Shown here piece by piece: positions 34,558-42,572 of a DNA stretch of 64,000 nt. Location of the stretch: assembly GCA_965219485.1 (NCBI GenBank), contig OZ244774.1, forward strand, positions 1,116,001-1,180,000. The letters are read 5' to 3'. Positions within the stretch are counted from its first letter, which is position 1. Each line of letters starts with the position of its first letter. The notes beneath the pieces were generated by a model that did not search any database, had not been told where the DNA came from, and saw only the letters and a list, made by a program, of their open reading frames with translations. Source of the DNA: UBA8337 sp937907245 (GTDB lineage Bacteria; Pseudomonadota; Alphaproteobacteria; RS24). Made by a program: the position numbers and the translations under genes.

Positions 34558-35679
34558 ATGACTTATTCAGACACGGCTGTTTTAACGATCGACCTAGCGG
34601 CGCTGACGCAGAATTATCATGCCATGCAAGCCGCCGCCAAAGGCGCCCAAACAGCCGCCGTCGTGAAAGCCAATGCCTATGGTTTGGGGCTTGAGCCCGT
34701 GGTCAAAACTTTGCACGCCGCCGGATGCACGAATTTTTTCGTAGCCCTTGCCCAAGAAGGTGTCGAGCTGCGAGCCCTTGTGCCCGATGCCATTATTTAC
34801 GTTTTAAACGGACTGCCCATTGGCGCGGCGGCAGATTTTGCTGAGCATAAATTGCGCCCCTGCCTAACAAGCCCAGAGCAAATATCAGAGTGGCAAGACT
34901 ATTGCCAAAACCAAGCCAAATCGGCCTTACCCGCCTGCCTGTTCGTCGACACAGGGTTTCACCGCCTCGGGTTGAGCCAAACCCAAGTCGCTGATTTAGC
35001 CGACACGCCGTCGGCGTTTGACGGCTGGGAGCTGTGCCTCATCGCCAGCCATTTGGCTTGCGCCGATGCCCCCGACCACCCGATGAATGCCAGTCAATTA
35101 GAAGCTTTCCGTTTTGCCCTATCGCTTCTGCCCAACGCCCCCGCCTCGCTGGCCAACTCTGGTGGCGTAAGGATGGGCGAGGCCTATCATTTTGATATGG
35201 TTCGGACAGGCACAATGGTTTATGGCGGCTCGGCCACCGGACGGGTGGAAGATGCCCTAGCCCCCGTCGCTTGTTTGCGCGCGCCCCTATTGCAAATCCG
35301 CCAGCTATCGGCGGGCGATAGCATTGGCTATGGCGCTACCTTCACGGCCTCGCGCGAGATGACCATTGGTCTTGTGAGCCTCGGCTATGGCGATGGGTTG
35401 AGCCGTTATTTCAGCGGCAAAAGTGGCGCTCCCAGCCCGGCGCATCTCATGCTTCATGGTCACCCGACACCCTTAGTTGGGCGCGTTTCGATGGATAGTC
35501 TGGCCATAGATATGACCGATTTACCCGCTAGTTTGCGAGCCGAAGCCAAAATCGGCGACATGGTAGAAATTTTTGGCCCCAATAATCCGATAGACCGGCT
35601 TGCCATGCAGGGGCAAACCATCTCATATGAGCTACTCACGGCACTCGGAAACCGCTATAAGAGAGTGTATAGCGACTAG
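34558..35679 (+). CDS. alr: Alanine racemase
   Basis: PLP enzyme supplying D-alanine for peptidoglycan. 373 residues. The PLP lysine is K37 in AAVVKANAYGLG and the second catalytic residue Y258 is in GDSIGYGATF. Other family motifs: DTGFHRLGL, SNSGG-like LANSGGVRMGE. The start follows the dnaB stop directly, suggesting coupled translation. Confidence 0.96.
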   Translation: MTYSDTAVLTIDLAALTQNYHAMQAAAKGAQTAAVVKANAYGLGLEPVVKTLHAAGCTNFFVALAQEGVELRALVPDAIIYVLNGLPIGAAADFAEHKLRPCLTSPEQISEWQDYCQNQAKSALPACLFVDTGFHRLGLSQTQVADLADTPSAFDGWELCLIASHLACADAPDHPMNASQLEAFRFALSLLPNAPASLANSGGVRMGEAYHFDMVRTGTMVYGGSATGRVEDALAPVACLRAPLLQIRQLSAGDSIGYGATFTASREMTIGLVSLGYGDGLSRYFSGKSGAPSPAHLMLHGHPTPLVGRVSMDSLAIDMTDLPASLRAEAKIGDMVEIFGPNNPIDRLAMQGQTISYELLTALGNRYKRVYSD

Positions 35680-35699
35680 CGACTTCACAGGAGAGCGTT

Positions 35700-36473
35700 T
35701 TGGCAGCACTGGCAACAATAGGACGGTTTTTCCTCGGCTTTTTCGCCCAAACGGGACAGCTCGCCATTTTCATCGGACAAACGCTCATGGCCCTCGCGCG
35801 GCCGCCGTTTTATTTTCGGATGATTGGCCAACAAATGCTGCGCATCGGCTATTTTTCTTTGCCTGTTGTCGCCCTCACCTCGTTTTTCACGGGCGGCGCG
35901 CTGGCCATTCAAATTTACTATGGCGGCAATCAATTTAACTCCGAAGCCATCGTCTCCAGCATTGTAGCCCTTGGCATCACTCGTGAACTGGGGCCTGTTT
36001 TAGGCGGGCTTATGGTAGCAGGTCGGGTATCGGCCGCCATTGCCGCCGAAATTGGCACCATGCGGGTAACCGAACAAATTGATGCGCTAACCACCCTCTC
36101 CACCAATCCTTATAAATACCTGGTTGCGCCGCGCGTGATTGCTGCCACCCTATGCATGCCGCTGCTGGCTTTGGTGGCAGATATTCTAGGCATTTTTGGC
36201 GGCTTCGTGGTTGGCACGCAGAGTTTTGATTTCAACGCCGCCATTTATGTGCAACGCACTTTCAGCTTTTTGCAATTTGACGATGTCGCCTCTGGCCTCA
36301 TCAAAGCGGCCGTGTTTGGTTTCATCATCGCCATCATGGGCTGCTATAATGGCTATCATTCCAAGGGCGGCGCGCAAGGCGTGGGCCGCGCCACCACCAA
36401 TGCCGTGGTTAGCGCCAGCATTCTTATTCTAGCCGCCAACTATCTGATGACGGCGCTGCTGTTCTCATCATGA
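35700..36473 (+). CDS. mlaE: MlaE-like ABC transporter permease
   Basis: Inner-membrane permease of a phospholipid (Mla-type) ABC system. 257 residues, five to six hydrophobic segments, with the DUF140 signatures LTSFFTGGALAIQ and ELGPVLGGLMVAGRVSAAIAAE-type motif followed by GTMRVTEQIDALTTL. The start is TTG: AGGAG lies seven bases before it and the reading frame has no suitable ATG nearby. It overlaps the ATPase gene by 4 bp. Confidence 0.94.
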   Translation: MAALATIGRFFLGFFAQTGQLAIFIGQTLMALARPPFYFRMIGQQMLRIGYFSLPVVALTSFFTGGALAIQIYYGGNQFNSEAIVSSIVALGITRELGPVLGGLMVAGRVSAAIAAEIGTMRVTEQIDALTTLSTNPYKYLVAPRVIAATLCMPLLALVADILGIFGGFVVGTQSFDFNAAIYVQRTFSFLQFDDVASGLIKAAVFGFIIAIMGCYNGYHSKGGAQGVGRATTNAVVSASILILAANYLMTALLFSS

Positions 36474-37267
36474 CCGATAAAATATCGCTAGCCAACGTGC
36501 ATAAACGCTTCGGCACCAAAGAAGTGCTGCGCGGCCTGACCCTGAATATCGAAAAAGGCCAGTCGATGGTGGTTATCGGTGGATCGGGTAGTGGCAAATC
36601 GGTGATGTTAAAGTCTATTCTCGGTCTTCTTACGCCCGATAGCGGCTCGATTGTCATCGATGGCCAGGAGACCGTTGGTCTGGCGCGCGAAAAGCGCAGC
36701 GCCATAGACGCGCAAATTGGTATGTTGTTCCAAAATGGCGCCTTGTTTGACAGTCTCCCCGTGTGGAAGAACGTTGCCTTTCGCGGCATCCAAAACGAGG
36801 GCATGAACGAAGACGAAGCGCGCCAAATCGGCAAACAGGCTCTGCGTCGTGTGGGGCTTGGCGAAGAGCTGTTAGATTTGTTTCCCGGCGCCCTATCCGG
36901 CGGCATGCATAAGCGTGTTGGCTTAGCCCGCGCGATTGCCTCCAGCCCAGAAATTATTTTCTTCGATGAACCCACAACCGGTCTCGACCCGATTATGACC
37001 GATGTCATCAATCACCTCATTCAAGACTGCGTGCAAGATTTAGGCGCCACTACTTTGACCATTACCCACGACATGACCAGTGTGCGCGCCATCGCCGATA
37101 AGACCGCTCTGCTCTATAAAGGCGAGATTATCTGGCACGGCGACCAAGCCGCGCTCGATGCCTCTAAAGACCCGTTCTTACATCAATTCATCCACGGTCT
37201 TGCCCATGGCCCTATTGAGGTCGAGGGCCAGCAACTTGAGGCCGCGATTGCGGGGTTAGATAGCTAA
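36470..37267 (+). CDS. mlaF: MlaF-like ABC transporter ATP-binding protein
   Basis: 265 residues. Walker A GGSGSGKSVMLKSI at about residues 40-53, signature LSGGMHKRVGLARAI, Walker B IIFFDEPTTGLDP. The linker motif with Met-His-Lys-Arg-Val is typical of MlaF rather than of sugar or amino-acid importers. ATGA overlap with the permease upstream; the stop adjoins the radA ATG. The MlaD-type partner is at 6.7-7.1 kb. Confidence 0.95.
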   Translation: MTDKISLANVHKRFGTKEVLRGLTLNIEKGQSMVVIGGSGSGKSVMLKSILGLLTPDSGSIVIDGQETVGLAREKRSAIDAQIGMLFQNGALFDSLPVWKNVAFRGIQNEGMNEDEARQIGKQALRRVGLGEELLDLFPGALSGGMHKRVGLARAIASSPEIIFFDEPTTGLDPIMTDVINHLIQDCVQDLGATTLTITHDMTSVRAIADKTALLYKGEIIWHGDQAALDASKDPFLHQFIHGLAHGPIEVEGQQLEAAIAGLDS

Positions 37268-38659
37268 ATGGCTCGCACCAGCCAAGAATATGTCTGCAAT
37301 AAATGCGGCAATGTCACCACCAAATGGTCTGGTAAATGCGAAGCCTGCTTTGAGTGGAATTGCATTGTCGAAGGGTCGGGCTCCAGCGCGCCGCCTATCG
37401 GTCGTGGAGCCAAAAAGACCAAAGGCCAATCCATCACCCTCTCGTCGCTGGCAGGAGAAGACGAACCGGCACAACGCAGCACCTCTGGCATTGAAGAGCT
37501 GGACCGTGTGCTGGGCGGCGGGCTGGTGCCGGGCTCCGCAACGCTAATCGCCGGCGACCCTGGCATTGGGAAGTCGACTTTATTGCTGCAAGCGGCCGCC
37601 GCGATTGGGGAAAACGCCGCCGCAAAAGATGGCAAAGTGGTTTACATTTCTGGCGAGGAAGCCTTGGCACAATTACGCATGCGGGCCAAACGACTGGGTC
37701 TCTCGGACGCACCGGTTGAATTGGCTTCCGAAACCAATGTCGCAGATATTTGCAAGACGCTAGAAAAAGAAGGCCCATTGGCCCTCGTCGTTATCGATTC
37801 CATTCAGACCATGTGGTCGCCGGCCATCGAGGCTGCGCCCGGCACAGTCAGCCAAGTGCGGGTGGCGGGGCAAGAGCTTATTCATTTTGCCAAACGCACC
37901 GATACGCCAGTTATTTTGGTGGGTCATGTTACCAAAGACGGGCAGATTGCGGGGCCTCGTGTGCTGGAGCATATGGTCGATACGGTGGTTTATTTTGAGG
38001 GCGATAGGGGCGACCAATATCGTATTCTGCGCTCCATTAAAAACCGTTTTGGGCCCGCCCATGAAATGGGTGTCTTTGAAATGCAGGGCGCAGGCTTGAT
38101 GCAAGTTCAAAACCCGTCGGCGCTGTTTCTTGAAGGCCGCGATGAAAATGTTCCGGGGGCTGCCGTTTTTGCAGGCATCGAAGGCACGCGTCCGCTATTG
38201 GTTGAAATTCAAGCCTTGGCCGCCCCTTCCTCATTGGCCACGCCGCGCCGTGCGGTGGTTGGCTGGGATACCAATCGCCTATCGATGGTGCTGGCCGTAT
38301 TGGAGGCGCGCTGTGGCATGTCGTTTTCGGGCCGCGATGTATTTTTAAATGTGGCAGGCGGCATGCGCATTAACGAGCCAGCCGCAGATTTGGCAGTAGC
38401 GGCCGCGTTAATCTCCTCGTTGAGTGGCAAGCCAATAGCCAAAGACAGTGTTGTGTTTGGCGAGATTAGCCTGTCTGGCGCGGTAAGACCCGTGACGCAA
38501 AGTGGCGTGCGTCTGAAGGAAGCCGAGAAACTAGGCTTCAAAATGGCCTATGCCCCCAAGACCGGAAATGCCGAGTTACCCAAGGGCGTAAAGATAAAAC
38601 AAATAGACGACTTGGGCGCCCTAATCGCGGCCTTTGGCGTAACCCCTACCGAGGAATAG
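37268..38659 (+). CDS. radA: DNA repair protein RadA
   Basis: Branch-migration ATPase for recombinational repair. 463 residues: N-terminal zinc finger CNKCGNVTTKWSGKCEAC at about residues 11-28, RecA-like core with GDPGIGKSTLLLQ, the RadA-specific KNRFGPAHEMGVFEM, and a C-terminal Lon-like domain (LSLTGAVRPV-type, here SLSGAVRPVTQSGVRL). Confidence 0.97.
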   Translation: MARTSQEYVCNKCGNVTTKWSGKCEACFEWNCIVEGSGSSAPPIGRGAKKTKGQSITLSSLAGEDEPAQRSTSGIEELDRVLGGGLVPGSATLIAGDPGIGKSTLLLQAAAAIGENAAAKDGKVVYISGEEALAQLRMRAKRLGLSDAPVELASETNVADICKTLEKEGPLALVVIDSIQTMWSPAIEAAPGTVSQVRVAGQELIHFAKRTDTPVILVGHVTKDGQIAGPRVLEHMVDTVVYFEGDRGDQYRILRSIKNRFGPAHEMGVFEMQGAGLMQVQNPSALFLEGRDENVPGAAVFAGIEGTRPLLVEIQALAAPSSLATPRRAVVGWDTNRLSMVLAVLEARCGMSFSGRDVFLNVAGGMRINEPAADLAVAAALISSLSGKPIAKDSVVFGEISLSGAVRPVTQSGVRLKEAEKLGFKMAYAPKTGNAELPKGVKIKQIDDLGALIAAFGVTPTEE

Positions 38660-38704
38660 GCGCCCTCAGGAACGCTGAAACCCGACTCATGATAGGAATT
38701 CGTT

Positions 38705-39400
38705 ATGGAATTACTGGTCCTTGATTACCTGATCATTGCAGTGTTGCTTATCTCGGCATCACTATCGTTGATGCGCGGGTTCACCAAAGAGGTTTTGTCC
38801 ATTCTGGGATGGGCGGCCGCAGGCTATGCCGCGATTTTTTTTGGCCCGTCTTTAAAACCTGTTTTGGCCAATTACATCAAAATAGACTGGGTGGTGAACG
38901 GTGGCGCCATGTTGGTGACTTTCTTGGCCACCTTGATTGTGTTTTCCTTCCTCAGCTCCATGATAGCCAAACAATTGAAGGGCAGCGCGCTAGGCCCCCT
39001 AGACCGCTCCATGGGGGTCTTGTTTGGCGCTGCACGCGGTGGGTTTATCATCTGCATGGCCTATTTGGGCATGAGCGCGGTATTTCCCGAAGACGAACAC
39101 CCCGACTTCATCACCCAAGCTAAATTGCGCCCCATGCTGCAAACCGGCAGCAAAGCCTTTGTGACGCTTGTGCCCCTAGAGCGTTTGCCACTAAACCTCA
39201 TCAATATCGGCAACACGTCGGCGGCAGATGGGGTGGAGGCCTTGCAAGAATTTGGCCAAGAAGTATTGCTAGATGCGGCAAAAGAACAGGTCGATAAAAT
39301 TGTTCAGGAAACGCAAGACAGCTTCAAAGACACGGGCTATAAACAAGGCGAGAGATCGACGATTGAGCGGCTTATCCGCAATACCGAAGGGGTCAAATAA
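38705..39400 (+). CDS. cvpA: CvpA family membrane protein
   Basis: 231 residues; four transmembrane helices in the first 125 residues with the CvpA pattern (DYLIIAVLLISASLSLMRGFTKEVLS, then GPLDRSMGVLFGAARG), followed by a soluble helical tail. CvpA is linked to colicin V production and envelope functions. It sits directly before purF, as in E. coli and alphaproteobacteria; its stop overlaps the purF start (TAATG). Confidence 0.93.
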   Translation: MELLVLDYLIIAVLLISASLSLMRGFTKEVLSILGWAAAGYAAIFFGPSLKPVLANYIKIDWVVNGGAMLVTFLATLIVFSFLSSMIAKQLKGSALGPLDRSMGVLFGAARGGFIICMAYLGMSAVFPEDEHPDFITQAKLRPMLQTGSKAFVTLVPLERLPLNLINIGNTSAADGVEALQEFGQEVLLDAAKEQVDKIVQETQDSFKDTGYKQGERSTIERLIRNTEGVK

Positions 39401-40869
39401 TGACACGCCTACCCGCCTATCATTATGACGAAAAGACCGATAAATTACGCGACGAATGCGGTGTATTTGGCATCTTTGGACACCCCGATGCGGCCGCACT
39501 TACCACTTTAGGATTACATGCTTTGCAACATCGCGGCCAAGAAGCTGCGGGTATTGTGAGCTTTGACGGCAAAAACTTTTTCGCCGAACGCCGCATGGGA
39601 CTGGTCTCTGACCACTTCACCAAGCCGCGCGTTTTAGACAATCTGTTGGGACCCTCGGCGGTTGGCCATGTGCGCTACTCGACCACGGGCGAGACGATTT
39701 TGCGCAATGTGCAGCCACTCTTCGCCGACCTAACGGGCGGTGGCTTTGCCATTGCCCATAATGGCAACCTCACCAATGCGCTAACTTTGCGCGAAGAGCT
39801 GGTAAAAAACGGCTCGATTTTCCAATCGACGTCGGACACAGAAACCATTTTGCAATTGGTGGCACGCTCTAAACGAGTCAACACCTTGTCGCGCTTTACC
39901 GATGCGCTGTTTCAAATTGAAGGTGCTTATGCCCTGGTGGTGCTGACCAATAAAAAACTCATCGGCGCGCGCGACCCGCTTGGCATTCGTCCTTTGGTGA
40001 TTGGCAAGCTGGATGGCGCCTATATTCTGGCGTCCGAAACCTGCGCCCTCGATATTATTGGCGCCAGTTTTGTGCGCGAAGTTGAAAACGGCGAGATTGT
40101 CGTCATCACAGATGACGGCATTGAAAGCATTAAGCCTTTCCCCCCCATTGAGCCGCGCCCGTGCATTTTTGAGTATATTTATTTCTCGCGCCCCGACAGC
40201 ATCATTAATGGCAAAAGCGTTTACGACTGCCGCAAAGCTTTTGGTCGCAAATTGGCGGAAGAAAGCGGTGTCGAAGCGGATGTGGTTATTCCGGTGCCAG
40301 ACAGCGGCGTGCCTTCGGCTATCGGTTATGGGGAAGCGTCCAAAATTCCGTTCGAGCTGGGCATCATTCGCAATCATTACGTTGGCCGCACGTTCATTGA
40401 GCCGACGCAGTCTATTCGGGCTTTCTCAGTGAAGCTGAAGCATAATGCCAATCGCGCGCAGGTGGAGGGCAAGCGGGTCATTCTCATCGACGACAGTATT
40501 GTGCGCGGCACAACCTCGGTCAAAATTGTTCAAATGATGCGCGAAGCAGGCGCCAAGGAAGTGCATATGCGCATCGCCTCGCCGCCGATTACCCACCCAG
40601 ATTTCTACGGCATTGATACGCCGAGCCAAGAGCATTTGTTGGCCGCCAACCACTCGTTGGAAGCTATGTGCAAATATATCGGCGCCGACAGCCTAGCTTT
40701 CTTGAGCGTCGATGGCCTGTATCAGGCGATGGGCTTTCCCGATGGCCGCAACCCCGAGCGCCCGCAATATACCGACCATTGTTTCACCGGCGAATACCCA
40801 ACTGGCCTTGCCGACCAAAATGGCGGCGACCATTTGCACCAGCTTTCTCTTTTATCTGAACAAGGTTAA
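39400..40869 (+). CDS. purF: Amidophosphoribosyltransferase
   Basis: First committed step of purine synthesis: PRPP plus glutamine to phosphoribosylamine. 489 residues. The Ntn nucleophile Cys is about residue 20 in DECGVFGIFG, so a 19-residue propeptide would be removed as in the Bacillus-type enzyme. PRPP-binding loop VILIDDSIVRGTTS and the glutamine site SVRYSTTGE-like VRYSTTGETILRN. One-base overlap with cvpA; the SDR gene follows 2 bp later. Confidence 0.97.
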   Translation: MTRLPAYHYDEKTDKLRDECGVFGIFGHPDAAALTTLGLHALQHRGQEAAGIVSFDGKNFFAERRMGLVSDHFTKPRVLDNLLGPSAVGHVRYSTTGETILRNVQPLFADLTGGGFAIAHNGNLTNALTLREELVKNGSIFQSTSDTETILQLVARSKRVNTLSRFTDALFQIEGAYALVVLTNKKLIGARDPLGIRPLVIGKLDGAYILASETCALDIIGASFVREVENGEIVVITDDGIESIKPFPPIEPRPCIFEYIYFSRPDSIINGKSVYDCRKAFGRKLAEESGVEADVVIPVPDSGVPSAIGYGEASKIPFELGIIRNHYVGRTFIEPTQSIRAFSVKLKHNANRAQVEGKRVILIDDSIVRGTTSVKIVQMMREAGAKEVHMRIASPPITHPDFYGIDTPSQEHLLAANHSLEAMCKYIGADSLAFLSVDGLYQAMGFPDGRNPERPQYTDHCFTGEYPTGLADQNGGDHLHQLSLLSEQG

Positions 40870-40871
40870 CC

Positions 40872-41612
40872 ATGACCGATACATTGGCGCCCGCCTTAGC
40901 CCACGGGTATAATTTCGAAGGTAAATTAGCCCTCGTCACTGGCGCAGGTCGGGGTATCGGCTGGGCGGTGGCGCAAAGTTTAGCGGCTGCCGGAGCCCAT
41001 GTTTTATTGCTGGCCCGCACGCAAGGCGCCCTAGAGGAGCTATATGACACCATCTCCTCAGCGGGCGGCGAAGCCACCGGCGTGCCCATGGATGTAACCG
41101 ACGGCGAGGCGCTAGACCGTTTGGGCGCTAGCCTAAACGAGCGGTTTGGTAAATTAGATATGCTGATCGGCAATGCCGGCGTGCTAGGGCCGATGACCCC
41201 CAGCTCGCATATAGACCCGAAAGAATTCGACAAAGCCATGGCCGTAAATGTGACGGCCAATGCGCGCCTCATCCGCGCCATGGAGCCGCTTTTATTGCAA
41301 GCCGAAGCGCCGCGTGCGGTGTTCACCACTTCGGGCGCCGCGCATAAATGCCGCCCATTTTGGGGCACATATGCGACCACCAAAGCGGCGCTAGATGCCC
41401 TCGTGAAAACTTGGGCGAACGAGCATGCGAACGACGCTTTGCGCGCCAATTTGCTCTCCCCCGGCCCCATTCGCACGGCGATGCGCGCGCAAGCCATGCC
41501 CGGCGAAGATCCAGATACCTTGCCCACACCAGCCGATGTAGCGCCACTTTTCTTGGAGCTGCTATCGCCCAAGGAAACACGTACCGGCGAGATTATTGAA
41601 TTTCAAAAATAA
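40872..41612 (+). CDS. SDR family oxidoreductase
   Basis: 246-residue short-chain dehydrogenase: TGAGRGIGWAVAQSLAAAG cofactor loop, GNAGVLGP, and the Tyr-x3-Lys in TYATTKAALD. The substrate cannot be read from sequence. It follows purF by 2 bp, an association common in alphaproteobacteria. It is the last core gene before the accessory island. Confidence 0.9.
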   Translation: MTDTLAPALAHGYNFEGKLALVTGAGRGIGWAVAQSLAAAGAHVLLLARTQGALEELYDTISSAGGEATGVPMDVTDGEALDRLGASLNERFGKLDMLIGNAGVLGPMTPSSHIDPKEFDKAMAVNVTANARLIRAMEPLLLQAEAPRAVFTTSGAAHKCRPFWGTYATTKAALDALVKTWANEHANDALRANLLSPGPIRTAMRAQAMPGEDPDTLPTPADVAPLFLELLSPKETRTGEIIEFQK

Positions 41613-41677
41613 ACGCACTGGCGTTTGCGGGCGCACAGTGGCAAGCTCTCCTGAAATAACAAGAACAGGAAAAGCCA

Positions 41678-41875
41678 ATGTCTTTTTACCACATCAACCC
41701 GAAACCATTAGAAGACGGCACCTATGAAGTGCATCGAGAGGGCTGCGGCCTGCTGGTAAAGCACCCAGACCGTATCGATATAGGTAGCCACCTCACCCCC
41801 GACACAGCGCTAAAAAGCGCCGCAAGATATTACGACAAGGTGGTGGCTTGTGTGCATTGCGGTGGGGATACTTGA
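41678..41875 (+). CDS. Small cysteine-containing protein of unknown function
   Basis: 65 residues; AGGAAAAG lies before the ATG, supporting translation. It shows a pattern I recall from small uncharacterised bacterial proteins: an N-terminal Tyr-x-Ile/Val-Asn, the motif GTYEVHREGCGLL at about residues 14-26, a middle Asp/Ile/Gly-rich segment with an ALKSA helix, and a C-terminal Cys-x2-Cys (VACVHCGGD). The three cysteines could bind metal. It ends six bases before the HNH nuclease start, so the two are probably co-transcribed. No function is known to me. Confidence 0.7.
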   Translation: MSFYHINPKPLEDGTYEVHREGCGLLVKHPDRIDIGSHLTPDTALKSAARYYDKVVACVHCGGDT

Positions 41876-41881
41876 CGCGAC

Positions 41882-42538
41882 ATGGCTCAGACTTGGAAAC
41901 AGCAGGTGCTTGGGGAAGTCGTAGATTATTGCGAGACCCATGGCAGCCGAACCTTTGCACTACGAGATTTTTTAGCGGAGCGGCAGAACGTTTTGCAAAC
42001 CTTGCACCCCAAGAACAACAATGTTGCCGCTAAAGTTCGCCAACAGCTGCAATTCCTTAGGGACGAAGAGCTAGTAAGTTTCGTCGACAATCAGGGAATA
42101 TATACGCTGCGAAATATTGACTACCTGAAGCATGAAAAAGAAGCCATGCGCGATGCGGATTTATGGGACGGCGCGGAAGGCATAAAGGAGAGGTCAACGA
42201 AACTTAAAATGCGGCCTGTCCGCCTGCCAGAGAAACGCGAACATTTTATGGAAACCTATGTGCGCGATAAAGGCTGGGCGAGAGAAGCGCGACAAACTTT
42301 TGGCCGCGAGTGTTTGATTAGAGACTGTGGCAATCGCTTTAAAAAGCCCGATGGAAAATTCTACATCGAAGTGCATCACATTGTGCCGCTCTGCGAAGGC
42401 GGCGAAGATGGCATCTGGAACCTATCCGTCTTATGCGCTCACCATCACCGCATGGCACATTTCGCGGATGCGAAGAGCAAAAAGGATATTAGCAGTTATC
42501 TTTTAAAGGAAATTGACGGCCGATTGAATCACAGTTAG
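41882..42538 (+). CDS. HNH endonuclease with DpnI/DRP-like winged-helix domain
   Basis: 218 residues in two parts. Residues 1-80 resemble the winged helix at the C-terminus of DpnI and in Dam-replacing (DRP) proteins: FALRDFLAERQ, then HPKNNNVAAKVRQQLQFLRDEELVSFV and GIYTLR. Residues 120-218 are an HNH domain: C144-x4-C149, the core EVHHIVPLCEGG at about 163-174, N180, and C185-x2-H188. In DpnI this helix reads methylated DNA, so a modification-sensitive nuclease is a reasonable inference. No methyltransferase is nearby. Preceded by the 65-residue gene and followed by the repeat membrane protein after 34 bp. Confidence 0.85.
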   Translation: MAQTWKQQVLGEVVDYCETHGSRTFALRDFLAERQNVLQTLHPKNNNVAAKVRQQLQFLRDEELVSFVDNQGIYTLRNIDYLKHEKEAMRDADLWDGAEGIKERSTKLKMRPVRLPEKREHFMETYVRDKGWAREARQTFGRECLIRDCGNRFKKPDGKFYIEVHHIVPLCEGGEDGIWNLSVLCAHHHRMAHFADAKSKKDISSYLLKEIDGRLNHS

Positions 42539-42572
42539 GCATCGTCCAAAAGCAAAAAAGAGAGGATTTAAC

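Noticed and set aside
41613..41677. Attachment site or insertion-sequence end at the left edge of the island
   Set aside because: Only a 5-bp inverted repeat (CACTG/CAGTG) is visible, with no matching direct repeat at the right edge and no integrase or transposase.
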